This document shows positions 1 to 7,186 of a stretch of 11,544 nt of DNA, in pieces. The notes below the pieces were generated by a model. That model saw only the letters and a program-made list of their open reading frames with translations. It was not told where the DNA came from and did no database searches. The stretch covers positions 1 through 11,544 of the forward strand of contig JAJYJL010000121.1 in NCBI GenBank assembly GCA_021789565.1, read 5' to 3'. The first letter of the stretch is position 1. Each line of letters opens with the position of its first letter. This DNA is from Acidobacteriota bacterium. Its GTDB lineage: Bacteria > Acidobacteriota > Terriglobia > UBA7540. Made by a program: the position numbers and the translations under genes.

Positions 1-1
1 C

Positions 2-79
2 GTCACCAAGCTCTCTCCGCGGCCCGCGCAAGCCGACGACCTGGCCCAGCTCTTCTCCGACGCTATGACCGTATGGTAG
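2..79 (+). CDS. 3' end of an upstream gene (partial)
   Basis: The second forward frame is open from the window edge to a TAG at 77-79 and encodes about 25 residues ending in DDLAQLFSDAMTVW. Its amphipathic, Leu/Ala-rich character looks like the C-terminal helix of a soluble protein. The next gene begins 47 bases downstream on the same strand with its own ribosome binding site, so the two may be co-transcribed. Too little remains to name a family. Confidence 0.5.
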   Translation, partial: VTKLSPRPAQADDLAQLFSDAMTVW

Positions 80-126
80 CAGCGCGTGGCGTTTTTCAGA
101 GAGATTCCTGAATCAAGGAGAAAACG

Positions 127-1416
127 ATGAAAGACAAGCCACCCACAAGACGCGAGTTTCTGGAGCAGGCGGGAGCGGGATCGCTGGCTGCGGTCGGAAT
201 GAGCGCGCTTCCGCAATCCGCAATGCAGGTCCGCGAGCGGACCGAACGAATGAAGATCACACGGATCGAAGCCGTGACATTCCGCAAAGACCTCCACATC
301 GGTGGCGGCTCCGGAAGCAATAATGATGGAGCGGAGTTCATGTGGGTCAGGCTGCACACCGACAATGGCCTGGTCGGGACCGGCGAAACCTACCCGTGGG
401 ACAACGGCCAGCTTGGCGCGCTGGAGGATTATTCAAGAGAGCTAAAGCTGATCGGGCGTGACCCGCGGGACATCGAAGGCATCTGGAACGATTTTTATTT
501 TCAGATGGCCATGCGAAACGCCGGCGGCGCGGACATCCGACTTCTCAGCGCTCTCAACATGGCCCAGCTCGACATTCTGGGACAGTCTGCCGGCCTGCCT
601 CTCTATCGCGTCCTGGGCGGAAAAACCCGCGAGCGCGTGCGGGTCTATAACACAACCACAGACTACTGGGCGATCAACAACATGAAGATGGGCCCGGACA
701 CGATGAAGATCGTCCACTTTCTTCTCGAGCGCGGAATCACCGCCATGAAGATCTATCCCTTCCGCGCGCCGGAAAAATATCTTTCGAACGACGCTCTTGA
801 GCAGGGGTTGAAATGGATCCGCGACATTCGTGAGGGGGTAGGCGACCGGATGGACATCTGCGTGGACTGCTGGGGAAATTTTGATTTTCCAAGCGCGGAG
901 CGGATCGTCAAGGCGCTTGCGCCTTATAACATCATGTACCTCGAAGACGTCATGGTGAACACCAACGCCGACACCTACGCGGCACTGGCCGCCAAAACGA
1001 GCGTGCCGCTCAACATGAGCGAGACGCTTGCGACCCGCTACGAATACCTGCGCTTCTTTGAGCGCAAGGCCTGCTCGGTGGCGATGTACGACTGCTGCTG
1101 GTGCGGCGGCCCCACGGAAGCCAAGAAGATCGCCGACATGGCCGAGGCCTATTCTATTCCCACTTCGCCCCATACGTGCGGCGGCCCGCTGCTCTTTATA
1201 TGCGCCGCACACGTTTCAACCGTTGTTCCCAATTTTCTGATCATGGAGAGCAACTATTGGAAATGGGCGCACCAGTATCCGTACTTTGTGAACAACGTGC
1301 CGAAGCCCGTCAACGGGCACGTCACGGCCCCGGAAGCGCCCGGAATCGGCGCCGAAATCAGGCCGGAGTTGTTCAAGAACGGCGACGCCATCGTCAAGAC
1401 AATAGCCAGCGCGTAA
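127..1416 (+). CDS. Tat-exported mandelate racemase/muconate lactonizing enzyme family protein (enolase superfamily)
   Basis: A 429-residue protein with a twin-arginine leader (RREFLEQAG, residues 8-16) fused ahead of a typical enolase-superfamily start (MKITRIEAVTF from residue 42). The MR-type active site is visible in order: K208 at the end of the second barrel strand, metal ligands D247, E273 and E299, and a candidate Asp-His dyad of D322 and H349 (SPHTCGGPL). The second Lys of the racemase KxK motif is replaced (K-I-Y). By family knowledge that fits an acid-sugar dehydratase or related lyase better than a racemase; the substrate cannot be read. The leader implies export of the folded, metal-loaded enzyme to the periplasm. 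AAGGAG at 115-120, six bases before the ATG, fixes the start. The Cys-rich segment DCCWCGG (322-328) is unusual where relatives carry a plain loop. Family assignment is firm; substrate is open. Confidence 0.9.
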   Translation: MKDKPPTRREFLEQAGAGSLAAVGMSALPQSAMQVRERTERMKITRIEAVTFRKDLHIGGGSGSNNDGAEFMWVRLHTDNGLVGTGETYPWDNGQLGALEDYSRELKLIGRDPRDIEGIWNDFYFQMAMRNAGGADIRLLSALNMAQLDILGQSAGLPLYRVLGGKTRERVRVYNTTTDYWAINNMKMGPDTMKIVHFLLERGITAMKIYPFRAPEKYLSNDALEQGLKWIRDIREGVGDRMDICVDCWGNFDFPSAERIVKALAPYNIMYLEDVMVNTNADTYAALAAKTSVPLNMSETLATRYEYLRFFERKACSVAMYDCCWCGGPTEAKKIADMAEAYSIPTSPHTCGGPLLFICAAHVSTVVPNFLIMESNYWKWAHQYPYFVNNVPKPVNGHVTAPEAPGIGAEIRPELFKNGDAIVKTIASA

Positions 1417-1417
1417 G

Positions 1418-1488
1418 GCGCGAGGTTGTTCGCGCAGAGTCCGCATGGATTCGACGGATGGCGCAGAGCGTGATCCTTGAGCTCTGCG
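1418..1488 (+). terminator. Two hairpins after the enolase-family gene, possible weak terminator
   Basis: Immediately after the stop codon is a perfect 6-bp inverted repeat (GCGCGA at 1418-1423, TCGCGC at 1430-1435). A second, stronger 8-bp perfect repeat follows (CGCAGAGC at 1462-1469, GCTCTGCG at 1481-1488, 11-base loop). Neither is followed by a clear T tract, so intrinsic termination is uncertain; they could simply protect the 3' end of the mRNA. Confidence 0.25.
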
Positions 1489-1607
1489 ATTTCCGGAAGG
1501 GACTGGCTTGCGCAGGTCTCTGCCTTGTTATGGTGACACCCCTTATTTACCCTTCGAGGGATAAACGATCAACCTGTGGCGGCCCGTTGTGTCATGGCAT
1601 CCGCAAG

Positions 1608-2151
1608 TTAGCAACACAACTGGTTACGCAGAAACCTGAATCCCATAAGCTCTGTGGGCTCTTCCGGTTTCCGATTCAAGAACCGCACAAACTCTGCGTT
1701 GCCAACCAAGAATTGCGCGCGGCGCTATCGGTCTCTTCTCGTCGAGCCGGCCGATCAATCCTGTTACAGGAAGATTGAGAAGATTTGCAGGGATTGAAAA
1801 CAGTTTCTGGTCTTTGCCCGTGGCGAGATCCAGGACGTGGACATTTCTCCTGTCGACCGGGTCCCGTCCAACTCGCTGTTCTCCATGTGCCTCAACATAA
1901 CTCACCAGCCCTTCCGACGCGGAAAGACGAAAGGAACCGATCACAACATTTGGATTCGTTACAAAATCCTTTCGCGGTCGGGTTGTTGGGCTCATCGTGT
2001 AAAGAAAAGTCACTGCCTTCTTCGGTGGTCGCAGTGCCGGCCCCTACTTCCATTTGAACTCGCTGAGGAGGTAGCTACTGCCGGGCAACGCACCGAGCAG
2101 GGTGGACGCGGCATAAGCCACGGGCCGGTCTTTGCAGTTTTCATTCGCCAT
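1608..2151 (-). pseudogene. Relic of a minus-strand gene, part resembling a beta-propeller/WD40-like segment
   Basis: Reading the minus strand in one frame from 2151 gives protein-like sequence (PVAYAASTLLGALPGSSYLL), a TAG at 2046-2044, then more in the same frame: GPALRPPKKAVTFLYTMSP, NPNVVIGSFRLSASEGLVSY and RNVHVLDLATGKDQKLFSI. The last block has the look of a propeller blade (hydrophobic strand, then LDLATGK turn). Near 1790-1720 protein-like sequence moves to the +1 frame (RAQFLVGNAEFVRFLNRKPE, then EPTELMGFRF) and ends at a TAA at 1610-1608. One nonsense codon, one frameshift and no intact start indicate a decayed gene fragment. It stops where the methyltransferase begins, so its 5' part has been lost. 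The family is not identified and the beta-propeller reading is an inference from pattern only. Confidence 0.4.
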
Positions 2152-2160
2152 GTCTAAAAT
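2132..2160 (+). promoter_or_regulatory. Sigma70-type promoter of the methyltransferase gene
   Basis: TTGCAG (2132-2137) and TAAAAT (2155-2160) are separated by exactly 17 bases, a good match to the housekeeping consensus. Transcription would begin about seven bases after the -10 box, at or next to the ATG at 2168, implying a leaderless or nearly leaderless mRNA. Confidence 0.5.
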
Positions 2161-2167
2161 GGGCAGG

Positions 2168-2767
2168 ATGACCTCAGTGATCAAAGGGCTGAATGATCTG
2201 GATATGGTCCAGCCACCTGCAGCGCTTGCGGGGATCGAGGCCCGGACGCACGCCATGGGATTTGACCTGGCTTCCGAGGCCCGCACCGGTGCGTTGCTGC
2301 GCACGCTTGCCGCTTCAAAGCCCGGCGGCCGCTTGTTGGAGCTCGGAACAGGTACCGGCGTGGCGACCGCATGGATACTGGCCGGGATGGACGCCCGCTC
2401 AACTTTGACCAGTGTGGATATCAGTTCCACTCATCAGCAGGTGGCAAAGGAATTCCTGGGACATGACAGCCGCCTGACGCTTGTCCTTGAAGACGGCCAT
2501 CAGTTCCTGAAGCGCCAGCCGGCAGCACGTTACGATCTTGTTTTCGCCGATGCCATGCCGGGCAAATTCGAGGGGCTTGAAGATTGCCTCAAAGTTGTCA
2601 GACCCGGCGGATTTTACATCATTGACGACCTTAACCCCCAGGTGAAGTGGCCGGAAAGTCATGCTGAAAAAATTCCTCCCCTGATCAATCAACTGGTTAG
2701 CGACGGCCGCTTTGCCATTGCACCCTTGTATTGGGCCACGGGGGTTATCGTTGCCGTCAGGCGATAA
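2168..2767 (+). CDS. Class I SAM-dependent methyltransferase (O-methyltransferase-like)
   Basis: A 199-residue Rossmann-fold methyltransferase. Visible motifs are the SAM-binding glycine loop ELGTGTGVA (58-66), the acidic end of strand 2 (LTSVDIS, D84), YDLVFADAMPGKF (122-134) and the post-motif VRPGGFYIIDDL (144-155). Size and motif order resemble the small catechol-type O-methyltransferases (COG4122-like); the acceptor cannot be told. In-frame ATGs also exist at 2132 and 2150, but the promoter's -10 box lies at 2155-2160, so transcripts from it would start near 2168, and no Shine-Dalgarno precedes the earlier codons. MTSVIKGLNDLDMV also reads as a natural N-terminus. The gene stands alone, between a decayed minus-strand gene and a decayed Mut7-C fragment. 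Enzyme class is secure; the exact start is moderately sure. Confidence 0.85.
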   Translation: MTSVIKGLNDLDMVQPPAALAGIEARTHAMGFDLASEARTGALLRTLAASKPGGRLLELGTGTGVATAWILAGMDARSTLTSVDISSTHQQVAKEFLGHDSRLTLVLEDGHQFLKRQPAARYDLVFADAMPGKFEGLEDCLKVVRPGGFYIIDDLNPQVKWPESHAEKIPPLINQLVSDGRFAIAPLYWATGVIVAVRR

Positions 2768-2809
2768 CGGCAAATCAGCGAGATATTACACGCCTTGTGG
2801 AATGCCGGG

Positions 2810-3040
2810 TTAGATTTCACGCCTCAGAACAAGCGCCAGGTTTTTCAATATCCGCTCCACGCGCGAGTCGTGTCAGTAGACGCCCCCCGCAGCAGGCGCG
2901 TCGGCCAGCAGATTGATCCGGACCTCGCATTCGGTCACCGGCGAACGGAACAAAGTGTCTGTCGCTGGCATTCTAAGAAGCGCTTGGCCAGATCCAAGCC
3001 CGCACTCGAGGCAGCGCGTATACGGATCGGGCGCCGCTGA
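2810..3040 (-). pseudogene. Decayed C-terminal fragment of a Mut7-C (DUF82) RNase-domain gene
   Basis: The minus-strand frame between a TAA at 3043-3041 and a TAA at 2812-2810 retains the signature of the Mut7-C zinc-ribbon end: DPYTRCLECG (the RCxxC knuckle), then GGVY-stop-HDSRVERILKNL. The intact gene at 5316-5786 has CGRVYWHGSHVERILKNL at the matching place. The Trp codon of the conserved YWHGSH motif has become TGA (2875-2873), the second CxxC knuckle is lost, and no N-terminal part is present. At nucleotide level, 2838-2883 matches 5344-5389 at 38 of 46 positions by direct comparison. It is therefore a degraded relative of the nearby intact gene, from an old duplication or a replaced allele. 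The forward-strand reading of this stretch looks like an antisense shadow. Confidence 0.7.
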
Positions 3041-3049
3041 TTAACCGTC

Positions 3050-3062
3050 GATCAATTTGATC
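3050..3062. repeat. 13-bp perfect palindrome (GATCAAnTTGATC)
   Basis: GATCAA, a central T, then TTGATC. It sits 54 bases past the stop of the dimethylformamidase-like gene and just before the Mut7-C relic. It could be an operator half-site pair or simply chance; no terminator-like T tract follows on either strand. Confidence 0.3.
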
Positions 3063-3115
3063 ACAGGAGCAGAGGTGTACTCGAGACGAAGGCTGAGCCG
3101 GGTTGTCAGGAGTGT

Positions 3116-4711
3116 TTACGGCGTCCCGGGAACAGCGCCGAACCTTTTCAAAATATTCATGGTAGCCTGTTGAACAACAGGATTTGTCAGATCAGGGTGG
3201 AGGGCCCCGGGCGTAAAGGAGTCGAGGCCCCAATTCCACCACTTCGTGCCGGCGTCAAAAACCGTGCTGCCCGAGGACGCCGTATAAACCGTCATGTCGG
3301 CATACAGAGTCTGCCCGTTGGCGAGATCAGTGTAAGGAGAGTGAGCAATACTGGCTACCCCTGGGGGAGCGTTGGCAAACATTTCATCCACTTCGGAACC
3401 GAGCAGCCCGGGGAGATCGGTTCCGTTTTGCACGTTTGCGCCCTGAAAGACCCAGTTCGAAGCGTCTGTCACTATAACGTCGGCGTTTATCGGCCCGGCC
3501 CCAATGGGTTCGTTGTACATGGCACCACACATCTGGTCCTCAGGGCGGTTGACGGGAGGCAGCCGGAACTGAGTGGTAATCAGGTAATCATTGCTCGGGT
3601 CGCCGTCGAGCGCATAGGGATCGAGCGTCGTGGCCTCGTACTTGTAACAAATGATTGTTCGGTCCTTGTCTCCGGTGATGCTGCTGGGCGCATATCGGAT
3701 TTGCCAGTATGAAGTGTTGGAGCCGAAGAATGCCAGGTTCACGCCCTTGCCCCTGGCTCCTTCTACATTATCTCGCATCTGCCATGTCCAATACTCACCG
3801 TGCCCGGCCAAGAAAAATCCCTGATGGGCGGGAATAAGAGTGCCACCGTTTTCATGGGTGTCCACGTCAGTGCAATACGTGACGTCATAGCCTTCTCGTT
3901 CCAGAAAGCGGACCATGTTGAACTCGAACTCCAGGAAATCCTGACTTCCATACCAAGTCTGATAGGGGCGGTTGAAAGACACTTCGTAGGCCCGTGGGAT
4001 TGTGTAAAGGGAAAATCCTCCCCAGGGGTTGTAGGCCTGATAAGTGTTGACGCTCGAATTGAAAAGCAGATTCGATTGGCGCCCATCGTCCCGCACAACG
4101 AAAACGATGTAGGCCTGCGTCCCGCTCGTCTGCGCCGTCAGTTTGGCGAGGTAGAATCCACTGGCCCAATCCGTCGGATCACTGCTGCCGGGTACTGGCA
4201 CCTGATAGTTGCTCTCCCATTGACACTCAATCAAATTCGTGTTCGCTGCCGGGGTCGGAAGCGGCTGCTGGATACCATTAAGAGTCACTGGTGCGGATAC
4301 CAGTCTTGCGCCCGCCCCTCCGTACCAGCCCATGCGGTAGATCGCTAAGGTATAAGTGGAATCGATCGTATTCACAAAAAAGCTGATTGAATCGCCGCGG
4401 TTCACGCTTGTGGCCGAAGCGAAGCCCTCAATCTCATGGTTCTTCGCCGCATGGGTGAGCTTCCATGAAGGGTCGCCTGCTTTCTTGTTCTCTTCGACAA
4501 TAGGATTGCTGCCGGAGCTGAAGCCGTTGGTTGTGGAGCCTCCGCAACTCACATAACTCACTACGGCTCCCAGACTAGCAAGCAGAAACGTGCGCCGGGG
4601 AACACGACCGAGAAAGCAGTGGAGCTTCTTCTGGCCTGAAGGATCCAAGCCGGGGATGGCATTAGGATCTATTGGCTTTTTGTTTGTACCCGTGCCCATA
4701 TATTTCGACAT
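3116..4711 (-). CDS. Exported N,N-dimethylformamidase beta-subunit-like protein
   Basis: A 531-residue protein. Conserved blocks recall the large-subunit C-terminal domain of N,N-dimethylformamidase and its many uncharacterised relatives: NTYQAYNPWGGFSLY (222-236), GHGEYWTW (303-310), FFGSNTSYWQIR (328-339), LLGSEVDEM (437-445) and FDAGTKWWNWGLDSF (485-499). Known dimethylformamidases bind a single iron through Tyr and Glu side chains; candidates occur in these blocks but I cannot assign them. No small alpha subunit is adjacent, so amide hydrolysis is unproven. The N-terminus has a twin-arginine-like motif (RRTFLLASLGAVV, 39-51) and a weak lipobox ending at C56, suggesting export and perhaps lipid anchoring. 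ATGs at 4711 and 4699 both fall in or beside a 10-bp tandem duplication and neither has a Shine-Dalgarno. No partner lies in the same direction immediately upstream. Confidence 0.8.
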   Translation of the reverse strand: MSKYMGTGTNKKPIDPNAIPGLDPSGQKKLHCFLGRVPRRTFLLASLGAVVSYVSCGGSTTNGFSSGSNPIVEENKKAGDPSWKLTHAAKNHEIEGFASATSVNRGDSISFFVNTIDSTYTLAIYRMGWYGGAGARLVSAPVTLNGIQQPLPTPAANTNLIECQWESNYQVPVPGSSDPTDWASGFYLAKLTAQTSGTQAYIVFVVRDDGRQSNLLFNSSVNTYQAYNPWGGFSLYTIPRAYEVSFNRPYQTWYGSQDFLEFEFNMVRFLEREGYDVTYCTDVDTHENGGTLIPAHQGFFLAGHGEYWTWQMRDNVEGARGKGVNLAFFGSNTSYWQIRYAPSSITGDKDRTIICYKYEATTLDPYALDGDPSNDYLITTQFRLPPVNRPEDQMCGAMYNEPIGAGPINADVIVTDASNWVFQGANVQNGTDLPGLLGSEVDEMFANAPPGVASIAHSPYTDLANGQTLYADMTVYTASSGSTVFDAGTKWWNWGLDSFTPGALHPDLTNPVVQQATMNILKRFGAVPGTP

Positions 4712-4720
4712 ATTTCGACA
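4701..4720. repeat. Perfect 10-bp tandem duplication over the start codon
   Basis: TATTTCGACA occurs twice back to back. On the minus strand the junction of the two units creates the upstream ATG (4711) of the dimethylformamidase-like gene; with a single unit only the ATG at 4699 would remain. Confidence 0.7.
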
Positions 4721-4741
4721 GGTTCATTTAAGGAGATCGGG

Positions 4742-4770
4742 GTTATCCCCGCCGGCATCGTGCACACCAA
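4742..4770 (-). promoter_or_regulatory. Probable promoter of the dimethylformamidase-like gene, with overlapping hairpin
   Basis: On the minus strand TTGGTG (4770-4765) and GATAAC (4747-4742) are 17 bases apart, placing a start site near 4735 and a leader of roughly 25-35 bases. The -10 element lies inside a perfect inverted repeat, CGGGG-TTAT-CCCCG at 4738-4751, which could act as an operator. Confidence 0.35.
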
Positions 4771-5252
4771 TACCCGCTGATTTCCCAGAGCCCTCCAGGC
4801 CCTTAATAAGAGCTTTCCGGGAATTCGCCCAGCTTTCGGTCAGTTGCAGACGCCTCTATACACCGCGACTCATTTGGTTTGTGAGCATGAGAATTGCCAA
4901 TCGGTACTGTTTGAATTGGCCTTCAGAATGTGGATGCTACGAGCGCCAAAAGAAGGTTCCAGAAGCGGTTTGGAAAATTCTCGCTGATGATCAAGCATAT
5001 TTTGCACTCAGGCAGGCAATTGGACGGCGGAAAACGGGCTATTCCTGTGCAAGTTTCCGACGGGGGAATTCTGAGTTTATCAAAGACTCCAGCTGGTTTG
5101 GGCCTATCCAAAAATCTTCCGGCGCACTGCTTTCCTTGGGAATAGCAGGCTAGGGCGTGGTCAATTGCTGACTCACTGAACACGGCCGGAGCTGTCAGAA
5201 GGGGCAAGGTTGATGGCGGGACCGCATCTAGGCATCGTATCTTTCACATCAT
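4771..5252. other. Intergenic stretch with no recognisable gene
   Basis: About 480 bases between the dimethylformamidase-like gene and the Mut7-C terminator. Open frames exist on both strands (for example 4930-5145 forward and 5207-4923 reverse) but none has a Shine-Dalgarno, a family motif or a convincing start, and they overlap one another. I see no tRNA, repeat or mobile-element end. It may be decayed sequence like the two relics to the left, but nothing in it can be matched. Confidence 0.5.
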
Positions 5253-5281
5253 AAAAAAACGCAAATCCAAACCCGGGATTT
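5253..5281 (-). terminator. Intrinsic terminator after the Mut7-C gene
   Basis: On the minus strand a 6-bp stem (AAATCC at 5281-5276, GGATTT at 5268-5263, loop of 7) is followed after GCG by seven Ts (5259-5253). It lies 34 bases past the Mut7-C stop codon. The stem is AT-rich and short, but the T run and position fit. Confidence 0.5.
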
Positions 5282-5315
5282 CTGTTCAATGTGGCACTGC
5301 CCCGCAAACGTCCGG

Positions 5316-5786
5316 TTAGAGTTCCTTGCCCAGGACGGCCGTCAGGTTCTTCAGAATTCGCTCCACGTGCGACCCGTGCCAGTAGACGCGCCCGCAGCCG
5401 GCGCAGCGGTAGAACTCTGAGTAAAGCTCGTACACTTTTGGCTTCACCAGATCTTTGATTTCTTCCTTTGCCACGGATGAAATGGGACCGTTGCAGACCG
5501 TGCAGCGGGTCCACAATCCAGATTTGGGATCGAGAGAAAACCTGGCAATGACTTCCTTCAACTGTTCAGGCGGATATTCGCTTCTGATGCTGAAGACATT
5601 GGCTGCGCCTGGAAACCGCAGGCGTGTATCGCCGCGCGTCATGATGATGCGGTCCTCGCGCCGGGCGAGTTCCGAAAGCCCCGCCGGCTTGAGTTCAGGC
5701 TGATAAAGAGTGTCGTATCCCAGCAGGCGCAACATGCGCGCCAGGCGTCCGATCATGCGGTCTGCAACAAAGCGATGGCCTGGCAT
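5316..5786 (-). CDS. Mut7-C (DUF82) PIN-like RNase domain protein with zinc ribbon
   Basis: A 156-residue protein made of the Mut7-C domain alone. The N-terminal half is PIN-like: FVADRMIGRLARMLRLLGYDT (6-26) carries the conserved Asp (D9) and basic helix, and IIMTRGDTRL (47-56) the second acidic site. The C-terminal half has a zinc ribbon formed by C95/C98 (RCTVCN) and C128/C131 (RCAGCGRVYWHGSH). The family is named after the C-terminal region of Mut-7 exonuclease and is predicted to act on RNA; the substrate of bacterial stand-alone members is not established. An open frame continues upstream to 6191 but overlaps the exporter gene in another frame; the ATG at 5786 lies just past the exporter's stop (38 bases) and gives the natural family N-terminus. 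Last gene of the minus-strand series, followed by a terminator. Confidence 0.85.
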   Translation of the reverse strand: MPGHRFVADRMIGRLARMLRLLGYDTLYQPELKPAGLSELARREDRIIMTRGDTRLRFPGAANVFSIRSEYPPEQLKEVIARFSLDPKSGLWTRCTVCNGPISSVAKEEIKDLVKPKVYELYSEFYRCAGCGRVYWHGSHVERILKNLTAVLGKEL

Positions 5787-5824
5787 ATTGCAATCTTCGC
5801 CGCGCCGCGTATTGGAAAGGTCAT

Positions 5825-7132
5825 TCAGCCGGAGTGGCTGGGCAGTCGCCGCAGCGCCAGCATCCAAAGCGCCCCTGGAACCATCATAACGAATCCGAGG
5901 CCGGCTGCAAGCTGGCGCGCCGAGAGTCCCCAAGAGTCCAGACCCCGTCCCATGACGTAGTTGGAAACGGCAATCATCAGCATGAAGAGTCCGAAATCGA
6001 GCGAGAAGACACGGCCCCGCACCTTGTCCGGAGTATTCAACTGGAGCAGGGAAGTGGACATCACCCAGATGTTGCTGCCGCCCATGTGACCGATCAGGAT
6101 GCACACGATCGCCAGCAACAGGCCAGGCGCCTGGCTGAAAGCTATGTAGGCCACAGCAATCACAAAAAAGCTGATTCCGATGCTGCGCCACATGCGGTCC
6201 TGGAAGCCCCCGGCCAGCCGGTCGCCAATCAGCGGTCCAATCGCGGAGCCGACGCCGCGCGACGCATAGAGCAGGCCCACGGCGAGCGCCCCCTGGCCGG
6301 CAACGGGGAAAATCCTCTCGCCGAAAATCACCAGCAGCAGTAGCGATCCGCCCAGGAACCCGATTCCCGTCTTGGCCAGGACGAGCGTCAGAATTTTTCC
6401 GTTCTGGCGCAAGTAAGCAATGCCCTCGCGCACGCTGTCTGCCGCTTCAGAAATGCTGTCTGCCAGTTTGCGCATGGGCGCCGCATGCGGTTCGTGGACG
6501 TGGATCCGGAAGATCAGAAATGCCGAGACGAAAAATGAGAGCGAGTTTGTAACAAACGCGACATTGCGCCCCATCAAGGCCGTCATCGCTCCGCCGAGCG
6601 CCGCGCCCATAGCCAGCGCGACCGCCCAGGTGGAGGACGCAAGGGCATTGGCGGGAAGGAGTTCATCGCCTGAAACCACGTTAGGGAGAAGGGCGCTGCG
6701 GGCCGGCTCAAACACGGAGGAAAAAATGACCTCCGCACCCAGCAGAAGATAGATCAGGCTCACATCCGCCAAGACGGATGGGAACAGCATGCCCAGCACA
6801 ATGAAACCACGAAAGAGGTCCGCGGCGATCATCAACGTGCGGCGCCGGAAGCGGTCCGCGACGTATCCGGCAAGCGGGGTCATAAAAGGCCAGGGGAGCG
6901 TCTGGATGATAATTGCCCATGCGACCGCTCCGCCGTGTTGCGTTCTCACCAGCAGCAGATCGTAAATCGCCAGGGCGTAAAACCAGTCGCCCATTTCGCT
7001 GACCAGTTGGGCCAGCCACAGGCGGCGGAAATTGCGGTTGGAACGCAGCAGCGCCAGATAGCGGAGGTGCATGGCGGACGGCAGGGCGCCCGGCGGCTCC
7101 GCGACGGGAAGTGTTGATGGTTCTCCGTTCAT
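5825..7132 (-). CDS. Major facilitator superfamily exporter (MFS_3/EntS-like)
   Basis: A 435-residue membrane protein with about eleven or twelve hydrophobic segments. It shows the MFS loop 2-3 motif GYVADRFRRR (89-98) after MTPLA, the FEPARSALLPNVV segment and a long cytoplasmic loop (MRKLADSISEAADSVREGIA) between the two halves, all typical of the EntS-like branch that exports siderophores, macrolides and other small molecules. The substrate cannot be inferred. A GTG at 7180 is also in frame, but an extended -10 box lies 10 bases before the ATG at 7132, so that start is preferred; no Shine-Dalgarno precedes either. The gene lies 54 bases after the radical SAM stop and 38 bases before Mut7-C, all in one direction. 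It ends in TGA. Confidence 0.88.
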   Translation of the reverse strand: MNGEPSTLPVAEPPGALPSAMHLRYLALLRSNRNFRRLWLAQLVSEMGDWFYALAIYDLLLVRTQHGGAVAWAIIIQTLPWPFMTPLAGYVADRFRRRTLMIAADLFRGFIVLGMLFPSVLADVSLIYLLLGAEVIFSSVFEPARSALLPNVVSGDELLPANALASSTWAVALAMGAALGGAMTALMGRNVAFVTNSLSFFVSAFLIFRIHVHEPHAAPMRKLADSISEAADSVREGIAYLRQNGKILTLVLAKTGIGFLGGSLLLLVIFGERIFPVAGQGALAVGLLYASRGVGSAIGPLIGDRLAGGFQDRMWRSIGISFFVIAVAYIAFSQAPGLLLAIVCILIGHMGGSNIWVMSTSLLQLNTPDKVRGRVFSLDFGLFMLMIAVSNYVMGRGLDSWGLSARQLAAGLGFVMMVPGALWMLALRRLPSHSG

Positions 7133-7142
7133 CGATGGCCGG

Positions 7143-7151
7143 ATTGTAGCA
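7143..7151 (-). promoter_or_regulatory. Extended -10 promoter immediately before the exporter ATG
   Basis: The minus strand reads TGC-TACAAT (7151-7143), an extended -10 element, followed by only 10 bases before the ATG at 7132. No convincing -35 box is seen. With normal spacing the mRNA would begin within a few bases of the ATG, so the exporter can be transcribed on its own without a leader. Confidence 0.4.
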
Positions 7152-7186
7152 CGGGCGGGATGCTTCGCCTGCACCTGCACCAGGGA

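Noticed and set aside
442..1212. Long minus-strand open frame (256 codons) opposite the enolase-family gene
   Set aside because: The forward strand encodes a full enolase-superfamily active site; the reverse product has no family character and no ribosome binding site. It is an antisense shadow.
4923..5207. Possible small genes in the 4771-5252 gap
   Set aside because: The open frames on both strands overlap each other, lack ribosome binding sites and show no family motif.
5787..6191. Upstream extension of the Mut7-C frame to 291 codons
   Set aside because: It overlaps the exporter gene, whose transmembrane reading is convincing in another frame; the family N-terminus begins at the ATG at 5786.
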